The notes under the pieces are model-generated. The model ran no database searches, was not told the origin of the DNA, and saw only the letters and a program-made list of their open reading frames with translations. The translations under genes and the position numbers were made by a program. Shown one piece after another: positions 12,913 through 24,300 of a stretch of 64,000 nucleotides of DNA. This DNA is from Apostichopus japonicus (lineage: Eukaryota > Echinodermata > Holothuroidea > Aspidochirotida > Stichopodidae): assembly GCF_037975245.1 (NCBI RefSeq), contig NC_092574.1, positions 17,461,213-17,525,212 of the forward strand, read 5' to 3'. The first letter of the stretch is position 1, and each line of letters starts with the position of its first letter.

Positions 12913-15203
12913 CTATAGACACTAAAAATCCCATTTACAATACAGCTGCAAATCCTCTGCAGCAAGGCTGAGTGAAATACCAAAGAGATTAAGAGATAGA
13001 GATAATCTCTGCAGACCGACCAGCAGTGACTATTAAATTGTGACACTGCTCAAAACAAAAAGATTACGTCCATCGCATCTCTAACTGCCGTGATGCTGCA
13101 GTCTAACCTTACAGTCCAACTTTTGACATTCTCTTCCTCATCACACCTGGCTCTAAAAGTGTCAAGATTGAGCTTTGAGATTCCCTAAATTGCCTAAGAA
13201 CCTTCCAGATCTGAACTCAAAAATATGACGGAGAATATACTGATTTCCTACATGCCAAAAACGTAGCCACATAATATCATAACAAAACACTTAAATACCC
13301 AGGTCATGCAAAAAATAAATAAAAAAAAACTAAAAAAAACTGGGATGAAGTTGATATCCTCTCCCAAAACCAAAATTGGATCTCATCGTTATTATTATTT
13401 GTGACTCTTCCTCCCTATATGCTAGCTCTATGTATCCAATCTTCTGGAAGCCTCGTAAACCCCCCAAACAAAAACAAAGAAAATACTGTGAGCTCCAAAC
13501 TCCCGACATTCCTCAAGAGAGTGAATGAATATATGATTTTTTGCTTTGTCCACACTTTACAAAAATAAATTTTACAAAAGTGGATAAAAGTTAGAATCTT
13601 TGTAAAGAAAACAGTAGAATGTACTATTTACATAGCTTACACGAGCGATATTCATAAACCCTTAAAAGTAAATCTCGACAGATGCCGCAAAATTTTGAAC
13701 CTATGACCTTCTTCTTGAATCTCATTCTCCGACTTCCAGCCGAGACCGATGCCTATAATTCGGACGCTCCAGGGACTGTCACAGAGATGGTCCTGTAGTA
13801 CTTGTCGCTATAGCTATCCTTCTAGAGGTTCAAGCACAAAATGTCAACTCTGGTTGGAAACAGGGCAGTAGGGAATCTCCCCATCTTGGAAAAGTTTTCA
13901 AATTCCAGTCGAAAATGTTGTATAAAATGTCAAGAAATTTTACTGACCAAACCCAGAAAAAAAAAAAAAAAAAATGACCTAAGAAATTTTTCCAGAAAGA
14001 CATAAATGATAGTTGAAGGCATGACGACGATGACGATGGTGCTATATCGGATATAAACGGAGACCCGGTCATCATCTCGAGAAGAAATGATGATTGTAAA
14101 ACCTCTTCGGATCCAACGAAGGTAAATATTTGATATTGCAGCAGAATTAAATTCCTTCAAGTAGTACCCCACGTACTTACTCTTCTGAAGTAGCTAGTAC
14201 ATGCATATTTCAGGAACAAAAATTCACGAATGGCAGCGAAACCCCTGTCGTCGTCAAGTTTGCCTTGATGTCATACTACTGCTACTACTGTTGTGCTACA
14301 TTTTACTTATTTCTTTCTTCTCTCCCCCTTTTCAAGGCAAGATTTGCTGCAATTTCCTTAAAAATGGTACAAAAGAACACAGCTCACAAAACTTCTGGAA
14401 ACAAAGTCCCAAACTCCAATGCCACTCTTGATTTCTCCAGTATTTTACCCTGTAAGAAGTGATGAAAAATGACACCATATATAAAAGAGGCCAAAAATGA
14501 AATAAAAAGAAAATTCTGCTTATAGTTGGGACAGCCATTTCACACCGACAGCAAGAACACATTAATAGATCATAAAGTGTAGGTAGACAAAAGAATAACA
14601 TTAGAGAAGAAAGCAAGGAGGATACTGGGGGGAGGGGTGGGCTCTGTTTGTGACACAAGGAAAGACTGATCATCCAGTTATGGGGGGCAAAGCGTCCATT
14701 ATTCGAGCCCCAAACCTTTTCGAGTCTATCTTCAAGCGTGGCATTGTGTCTCATTTTGACAATACCAGTCCTAATCTTGGACCATAGCTGCACTTTTTAT
14801 TCAACATGTTGAACATAAAGCAGTAGTGGTTTTGGGGGTACAGTAAAGAATATTTACACTTACAAAGATATTCGGAGTGCAAAGAAAATCATAACCTCCC
14901 AAAGGAGGCTTCAGGCATGTTGTGTTTATCCTAGTTTTATAAGAATACCAAGGCTAAAAAGCAAAAATTCTACCCACTGACTGTACCAGAATTTTTCACA
15001 ACCTATGTTACGATGCTTAAGTTACCCAAATGTCAGACGATCCTTATTGACCCAAACTGCTGGCCCGGAGACCTGGATATATATCAAACAACTTGTGACC
15101 ACTTCTTGAAGAATGCTCATATCAACAATCCCAGAGTAGCAAATATACATGTAATTGTAATCTCACAGACCTGTAACAACCATCCTGTCTGGCAAAGTCC
15201 TTT
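12913..15203. other. PAN3 3' flank and spacer
   Basis: On the - strand, AATAAA (TTTATT at 14796-14801) sits about 400 bp past the PAN3 stop and is a likely poly(A) signal. The rest holds an A18 tract near 13957 and AT-rich sequence. The 153-codon reverse frame at 14332-14793 shows no protein signature. Confidence 0.45.
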
Positions 15204-15365
15204 TCAGCCTTGTCCGGCCATTTGTTCGTTGGCTAATTGGGCAGCTTGAGTAATTTCACCAAATGTTGACATAAAGATGCGCTTCAAGTCTGTGTATGTT
15301 ACAATCAGTACGTTTTGTTCGTCGCGAGATGCCAGGCATACCTTTTCGTCCACTCCGGCATCCAG
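15204..15365 (-). CDS. PAN3: PAN3 last coding exon
   Basis: This exon has 53 codons plus TGA, after a TTTTACAG acceptor. It starts [17 protein letters not shown] and contains [10 protein letters not shown], the end of the PAN3 C-terminal knob that binds PAN2. It ends in Gln/Ala-rich sequence like the animal orthologues. Confidence 0.93.
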   Translation of the reverse strand: MDAGVDEKVCLASRDEQNVLIVTYTDLKRIFMSTFGEITQAAQLANEQMAGQG

Positions 15366-18300
15366 CTGTAAAAATTGCAATTAACAGAGATTTTCATACA
15401 ACGTGTACAACCAGTTATCGAATGTTTGATAAAATTTCTGATAAGTAGGTAACTCTGTAAATATAATATTGTAAAAATAATGTTTCAGATAAATGGTAAA
15501 ATGGCCAAATAACGTGACCACTGCTATCATCAAGGGTAACGCAGAAAGTTCAAGGCAATGAAATCTAGCATCCTGGCAGATTGCTTGTTTCAGCTCTGGT
15601 CTGCTTAACTCATGTGGCTTGTTGTTTTTTGTAGTACAGAAGAAACCTAAATTTCTTTCATTTTTATTCGCAAGTTAAATCGAAAAGTGAGTTCAAATGG
15701 TTAACCAAATTGCATTCTAGCATGAAGTAAGTATAAAATACAAGCCATTTAGTATTTCCCACATCCTTATGTGTGTGCTGTTGTCAAATTTGATACCTTA
15801 CTGGGAAATGGCTAGTATAATAATTAACTAGTTTTCTTATTTTTCTCCAATGCATGGATGATGGAGGGAGGGGAGGATCAAATGTGACCATGGTCCCTGT
15901 ACCTTCAGTAAAGTGCTGTTTTAGAAGGAAATTTGCTAGTGTCCCCTGTCCATTGTCTAGGGGAAGGAGTGATAGTGAATTACCTTGATTAATTGCACAG
16001 AACTTTGAACAAGTACTACAAAGGTATTCAAAAACGTGGTAAGACTGTACCTTATTCAGAGATTGTACAATGTGGGCAAGGTCGACCCATGGTGCACCCT
16101 CTGGTGTCACTTGGTGAAAGAGGTAATCCCTGAACAACTTCAGAAGGTACCTATCTCCAGTCTCAGACCAAGACACATCTCCATTAAATCTGCAGCGAAA
16201 GAAAGAAAAAACATAGTAACATCTCGGAAAATTCCTTGTCAGTCTTTCCTTCTATGAAATAATCGAATGAATAAATAATAATCGTGAGAATTCTTTGAAT
16301 TTCTTCCACATGGTAGCCTAACACCACACTAAGTCAATAGGGAAAATCTAGCCTAACCATCTGTATTCGCTGAAATGGTGACGCAGTTAAAAGATATCAA
16401 TGGAATACTTTCATTATTGCTGTTATCTTCGACCACATGGTTGCCTAACAGCATACTAAGTCAATGGGGTAATCTACCTAACCATCTGTATATGGCACAT
16501 TATCTAAAACGGAATAATGAAGACTATGTTGATGACTTGTTACTCACTCTGGCCGCTCATTTATGACGCCTAGCTTGGAGACTAGTCTGAAGAGTCGGCC
16601 GTTGTGCAATTCTTTGGATAGTTCGTTCTCCAGTACGTCGTTGTACATCTGCGCGGAGTCTAACTGGGTGTAGAACCTGGCCCCGATCAAAGGCATGATG
16701 TCATTGACCGACCTAGGACGGGGCTGGCTGGTCAGCAGATATCTGACCAAATAATAAGATGAAGAAGAACATTTATAACTAAGAAATAAATGAAAAGAGG
16801 ATTTAACAAAAGCAGACCTGAGATGTAACTCTTAGAAACATCAACAGTTGTGGGTCAAAGGTCAAACAAAAGTAGGTGAACTTGCAAGGGTTGTAAACGG
16901 TGGTTGTTCAGTACATATGCTACATTGGCATTTTACCTTGTAATATTATACAATAATTCACATACCCTTGTCTAAACCTGGGAAAACAACCTGGTTATTT
17001 GAGTAAAACACTAATTCCGAAGGTCATTTGATGTCTACAGTAGCGGAAAGTACAAAGGAATATCAAGAAATGGTATCGGCATCATCTGTTCGTTTCATTA
17101 CATCTATATATTCCTTGGAATTGAAATGTTTCGAGGCCCATGTGGATTTAAGGCCCTAAGCTGTAGCTTGTTTGGCATAAGTCCTCCCAAATCTGGCACT
17201 GCTCAGGACTGAATGGAATTGAAACAGCTACCCTAGGTTCATCTCCTAAATAGTGTTGTAAACTTTGACCATTCCTTGTGATCAGTGACTCCCACCTTGC
17301 TTTCCAGGTGGTATTAGTGGGCCTATCATACCTATCAGCCTTCCCACTTTTCCCTCCCGAGGAAACTTTGGAGCAATATTCGCTTGACCGTTTATACTAG
17401 AGATCCGCTCAGCAAAAACAACCAGCTGGACTGAAAAAATAAACCAATGTTTTCTTACATGATGAGATTCTTAAGGTCTGATGAATAGTGTTGAGCCACT
17501 AGTTCCATGGATGACTGAATATGTTGTCTTTGGATGGCCTGTACTGAATTACAAGCAAGCGCTAGGATGACCTTACCAAGGGATATCAGATCCTCTTGCT
17601 GAAAAACAGAACAATAAAAATGGACAAAAGAGTGTTAGCAAAAATGAGGGGGGTGGGAAGAAAATTATACAAAATAAATTAAAAAATTAAGAAACATCAA
17701 ATGTTGAAAAAGCACAAACGTTTAACAAGAAGGATGTTAAGTGTGGCAAAATTAACATTCATACTAACCATTTCTGTGCTCTCCACACTATTATAATATT
17801 TAACCTCTGAAACAAAAATTTCAACAGGTCAGCATTAAATTCTGGAAAGTGCCTGAAATGCGCTCTAATTCTTTTGTTACCGATTCAAATTTGATATCCT
17901 CTTATTTCTCTTCATCAAAAGGCTCAAAGTGATTCATGTGACAGGTGAACACACAGGTTTTTTTTAAGGTGATGTTGTCGTACCTATCAGTCAATATCCT
18001 ATATTATTATAATCGCACGGTGTGACAGTGAGGATACCAGCAATGTGTCTGTAGGTGTGTGTATGAGTGGATTTAGGATGGTAGGGCACATAATCTTGGT
18101 ATACTTTTCATTTTTTAAATGGAAGTTGGCACAATCATACCCCCCCCCCCCCCTACACACCCTACAATCTAGCCACCTTACATGTAAGTAAACACTGAAG
18201 CACACATGCCAGTAAATCTGTTTGTATGACTGCTGGATATGATTATAAAAAATGGCAAAAATGGATCACTTTGCAACAAAGTCAGTTTTCCTGAGACATG

Positions 18301-21300
18301 ATACCAGGCTATATAAAACATCATATATCCTTGGACTAGAAGTGGCAAAGAATAGAAACAAATAACTAAATGAATGGTGCCTACATCCAATTTTTTGCCA
18401 AAAACTTGCAAAACACCTTTATCCATAAAAGAACAGAACAGGACCAGCATGGCTACCAATCATCAGACCACAACAAGCTGCAATGATCGACTCAAACAAC
18501 GGATGGTTCTTTTCATGTTTTACCTGGTAGTGCGGTATCATAGTCATCGGGCTCGACTGGTTCGAGTCGTAGGTCAAGACGTCAAAGATTCCCACGCAGT
18601 TGACCAAGATTCTGGACTTCCCTTTGAGGAGTATCTTGGTAGGATCCATGACACGGCAGGCAAGCTCAGAACTGTGAATGGTCCTCAGGGCAGCACTGAG
18701 TTGGATGACATAGGTCCAGATGACCCCCTCTGGGAGGAGACGAGAGGGCATGATGGGGCCATTCATGCCTGAAGAGGAAAAGACAAGTGTAGCGTAAAGC
18801 AACTGCTTGGGTCTGCAATAGAACAAATCTTCAGCGATACATGATGGAAACTTGAGTATTATTCGAGATTGTTATTAATGATACTAGTGCTACGGTCGTT
18901 GAGTGGATAAAGGCGAAGGCATTTGAAGCAATGAAACCTAGCACCTGTGAGGAGGTTGTGGGTTTGAGCCCTGGCTGGCTAAAGGTAAGGTTTGCCCTCC
19001 GAGGGAAATCCACTGTTTTCCCATATGGCAAACAATAAATCCAATAAAACAATAAATCCAAGATGATCTACAAACACTGATTAATGTGGCTTCTTACTTC
19101 ATATGATAAATGCCACTATAAATGTCCTGGCAGCCCAATCTACTTTGCATACAAGAAATTGGGGTGAAAGCCATTCTTGTCATGAATTGTTCTTGGCTTG
19201 GGTTCAAATATCTTGTCTTTTCCCTGACAATTTCATGGAGAAGTCGAAAAAAGTAGATAAATGCAAAGTGGTACCTCCATGATGAGATCTGAAGGTTCCT
19301 TTGGGTCCTTTACCAAAGTGAGCCAAGGAACCATGGAAACCGTCAGCTTGTCCAGCTTGTCCAGCAGCTCCACCACTGAAATGTCTGTTCATGAGGGTCA
19401 TTGCACCAGCATGGTAGTCATGTACAAATATGATGGCTGTCAAGAAATGTAATATCCCATTCATAACATTTTGGAGAAATTTACTCTTAACAATATAAGC
19501 TGTACAGATCATGAAGAATTCAAACAAAAGTCTCACATTGCAGAATGCCACGACTTGATGGAATAAAGCAGTGGAGAAGTGAAAAAAAAATTTGGGCGGT
19601 GCTTGTAAGTTTCTTTTGATGTGATGAAGTGATGCTAGAATATATCTCTTGGAAAATAAGATAGTGTCTCTTGCTTTCCACTGACTTTTAATTATATTTC
19701 GACCTCCCGGTTACCCCAAAGTTCACATGCCTTCACTCTTTGCCAGCTTGACAATAAACTTTGATGGTAAACATGAACTCTTAGCTGACAAAACATATCA
19801 CATTCAGACTCAGTACATCGCTTTAAAGGCTTTAAATCAAATATAGTTGTGACAGTTACAATTTTCGTTTAGAAATTCCTTTCAACAAAACAAAAGATAA
19901 CACTTACAATGTTCACCAAAGGCCTTTGTTGAAAATACTTCTCGGAGTGATACAATATTGGAATGTTGTAGTTTCTTCCACTTGTCCACAAGGACCATCC
20001 ACTGTGTATTACTCACTTTGAATCCTACAGAGAATGAATGAAAACCGATGGGAAACGATGTCAAATAGTAACATCAACATTGTCCCAAAAACACTAAATT
20101 TCACAATATATATATTTCTGAGGCAAATGTATTTCCAGAATTAACATTTACACAGGACTAATTGAGAGCAGATGGAGCAGAGTAATAAAGATCACACACC
20201 TGCTAAAGTTTGCCTTATCTTGCATTGGATAGGCTCACAACAGCTTCAATATCTTCTCTCATTTCAGTAATTGTTTGTGTTATATTTGTACAACTGCTTT
20301 GTAGTTTACCGTGAATGTTAACATTACGTTAATTCTGCCAGTATGGCGGGAAAATGGACAAATGCACATTTCACTTGTACTGTTTTAAACAGGCGAGAAA
20401 TTGATAATATTTGTGCATAGATACAAAAGCCCCCCCCCCCTTTTTTTTCTTTGGTGGGTATAATTTAGTACCGGTGTAAGCGCCTTAATTGAATTTACCG
20501 TGAATTCTCCTCAAGCAATAGAGTTTGCCATCTTTTTTGTTGACAGCCTTGTAACATGCAGATGTAAAGCCAAAAGTACTGGTCTTATCCATAGGGTTCT
20601 TGACAGCAGGCTCTAAGGGGTACAGAGAGGTGTAGTTGTCAACTTCACTGGGTAGATCTGTATGTAAAGACAATGGAAACAAGCCTATTGTTAGCTGGAT
20701 TCTCTCCAGAGGAACTTTCAAGTTACTGACGGGAGTCCTTACAATAGCTCAGATCGAACAAAAGTTCTCACAGATCTAAAAAAGAGCAATACAACGTCAA
20801 TAGAAAAACAACAAAATGACCTTTATATATGTTTTATTGGAACTATAAGAAACTTCTGCTTAAAGTTTGCCTTTGAATAATCAGCCCAGGTTCCAGACAA
20901 GACAAAGCAGGCAATTCTTCCCTCACCTGGATATTTGCTAGCATCAATGTGAGCTAGGGCTTGTAGGTGTCTCTGGATGAGGTCCAACTTAATGTCATCA
21001 GAGGCAAAGAAGGACGGAAAATCTGATTTGGATTTAGCATAGGCCACGCTAGGCGGCACTGACGGGTAGACATGATAGTTCGGGAAGACCTGTCAAAATA
21101 TAGCAGGGACAAATATATATATGTGAAAGATAAACGGAAGAAAGAGAGATCCTCGGGAAAAAAAAAATTTAAGGAAGAAATAAATCTATTTACAGATGAC
21201 TCATTATGTAATTACTTGTTAAATTGGCCTGCCTTTGGTTATTTGCTACTATTTCATTCAAGAAAGGAATTTTTTAATAGAATGCAACCCATCATCCTCT

Positions 21301-24300
21301 GTTCAAACTGAATTTTTACATTCACTCACCCACTGGGCTACATCACATGTTAGCAGCATAGAAAGAGGGAGGTCCAGGGGGAGGGGGTGTGCTACAGTTT
21401 ACATCAATATGTGGGCCTGAAGAAATGTGGGACTCTGGTTCTCAATGTAAACGATTGTTCAAAAAAAAAAAAAAAATCAACTTAGAAATTCACAGTAACC
21501 ATTTCAGAGCAGCACTTTGTTCGTCACATCTGTTAGCTCATTGAAAAGTGTTGATAATAGCTGTACATTTTCCAGGTTGCTAACTTATGTAGGTATTAAT
21601 TCCAAAATAATTTTCCTTATTTTAATACCTCGTCTTGAGCAGGGTGTGCCCCTGGAACCAATTGGTCATCAGTTATGAAGTAAGTTGTTCCTCCGATGTT
21701 CTCTAATCTGGGCTGTTTGAACTGTTGCTGCTGCTGCTGGGAGGGCGATGCCAGGTCCAGAGGTGCTGGGATGCTGGCCAGGTCCCTCCTCCTAAGAATA
21801 GGGGAACTCCCTGGTGAATGCTTAGGAGAAGCCCCAGCTGAGAGAGAGCCTATTGAAATTACAAATATTTTTATATTGTAAATCTGCAGAAACATTTATA
21901 TACCACATTCTGAAACAAAATAACAAACAAACTTGTATACATGACAGACTCTTTGTTATCACAAAGCAATATGAGATTCTCTTTTGCAAATGTGAAAGGC
22001 GATGAGGGTGGAGAAGGGGGAATAGGGCAGGAAAGGAGCAGCAAGTATTTTCAATAATGTGACAGAGACTGTTGATGGTTTATCTCACTGAGCATTTCTA
22101 TTTACATTTTGCAATGAGCTAGTCATAATTCACACTTGGCCAGGAGACAGCAAATACGACCTGGTCAATCTTACCTGCTAAGTAGCTCTCTGAGGTAGCT
22201 AACTTCCCAGCAGTTGTTGTAACAGTAACTGAGACACGTCTCGGGACAAATTCAGGCACTGATGGCGTGAGCACGTTGGCATCACGAACATTTCGAGCAG
22301 ACGGCAGGATCTCAGCACGTGGTGGATAGGCCACCGGAGTTGGTGCTGTGCGAGGCGTGTGCATACTCGGAGAAGCACTGGTGAAGGGGCCTGAGCTGCT
22401 TGGAGTTTGTCGATCCTGGGAAGAGGACAGACTTTAGTGCTAAAATGTAAAACACTAATGACAGACTACTTGGCAAGACACTTGAGTGTTCTAGTAGCAT
22501 AACACTTTGACGGAGCTTGTCACATACAGTAATACAATGTCTCAAGCCGTTCAAATGCAACAATTGATACATCAACTGACCTTTGACCTGTAATAATACA
22601 AAAGGATTCTTCAACTTACTGTAGGGGATTGGGGGATGCCAAAACACATCTGTGACAACGGTATTTATTCTTCTACTGAAGGTATTATTTAACATGTTCT
22701 GAAGATTTGTCATCCTCTGAAGGTATTATTTAACATGTTCTGAAGATTTGTCATCCTCTGAAGGTATTGTTTAACATGTTAAACTAAATTAATTTACTTT
22801 AAGTATATCAGTTTTCAGTCTTGCCATACCCTCATTCCTGCTCTTGTTGGTAATCACCTTGACTATGTGAATTGTAACAGTGGATTACCTTATTATCTTA
22901 CCAATAGGCTACAACATGTACAGAATGCTGTTGTTAGAGGTTTATTTGATGAATCAATCTAGCATGCATGCTAGTTCTCTCCTGCAACAGGTTCACTGGT
23001 TGCTCTATCACTTACCTAATCCAGTTGAAGATTCTACTGCAACAGGTTCACTGGTTGCTCTATCACTTACCTAATCCAGTTGAAGATTCTACTGCAACAG
23101 GTTCACTGGTTGCTCTATCACTTACCTAATCCAGTTGAAGATTCTACTGCAACAGGTTCACTGGTTGCTCTATCACTTACCTAATCCAGTTGAAGATTCT
23201 AACGCTTGCCTTTAATGCACTAATGACATGGGACCTTGCTATCTTAAGGATTTTCGGTCCATTAGGAACAGTGGTTATTGCACTCGATCAGCTAATGACA
23301 TGGGACCTTGCTATCTAAGGTTTTACTCTCCATTTGGACCAGTGGGTATTGCACTCAGTCAGCTAATGATACAGGACCTTGCTATCTTAAGGATATGCTG
23401 TCCATTTGGACCAGTGGTTATTGTATTCGGCCAGCTAATCATTCTGATCTCTATGTTCCCTGGATCCACTCTAAGTTAAGAAAATGTGCTTTTAACTTCA
23501 TTGCTCCTAAACAGCTTGGAATAGTTAACCAATTAACATTTGCAGTAGTGACACCTTTTTAATAATTAAAAAGAGGTTAAAAACTTTTGCAAATTATTTG
23601 CCATTTTTCGTTTGTTTTTCTTACTGTTTTGATTTGGTATGTTTTGATTTTTATCTGTCTCTTTTGTGGCTTTGATTTGTTTTGTCTTATTTATACATCA
23701 TCTTTGACTACTCCTTTGTATAGTTGTTGCTTATAAATCTTTTTAAAAATAAATAATCATAATGACCTATATCCAACATTGACGACATTGTGTGCGTCAA
23801 ACATACCTGCCTATTACAACCAGAGATATACTGGCAAACTAAGCGAAGGCTGAAATACTGACGGCAATCCTGTAAGGTTTCATATTATTAAGGGACACAA
23901 GTTCACACAAGATTGACAACACACCTGCTCCATGCAACACTAACCAATGGATAAACACTTTGTTCTTTATCTTGATTCAATTTGTCGAAATCCTACAGTA
24001 GATGATCATAATTGTTATACTTACAATGTTCCTTGTATCAGCTATGCTCATGGCAGCAAAGCTGCCTGGTAACACTTGGTTGGCAACCATTCCTGAAATT
24101 ACATATGCAAATGAAGTTTAAAATCTAGATACCTTTGATGACATAGAGCTAATATTTTTTTTTTTTTTTTTTATAAAAGCTAGAGTGAACAATAGCCCAT
24201 GAAGACTGACATAAGTCAAGAGGTAATATAGGCTGTGAGGCACTATTTATAAGAGAAATCCACATCATGGGCCAATCGTGGTTCACAGCAGCTTAGGAAC

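Larger units (their letters stand above)
22822..23566 (+). mobile_element. Degraded LINE reverse-transcriptase tail
   Basis: In frames broken by stops and shifts, the + strand reads like the C-terminal end of a non-LTR retrotransposon reverse transcriptase: [13 protein letters not shown], a HWL.-type motif, [12 protein letters not shown], an RSA.-type motif, then [14 protein letters not shown] before the end. It is antisense in a PAN3 intron and clearly dead. It resembles CR1/L2-type elements, but the clade is not determined. It contains two internal tandem expansions, listed separately. Confidence 0.65.

Noticed and set aside
14332-14793. 153-codon reverse open frame near the PAN3 3' end
   Set aside because: No domain, no splice support, and it overlaps the likely PAN3 3' untranslated or downstream sequence. 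Probably chance.
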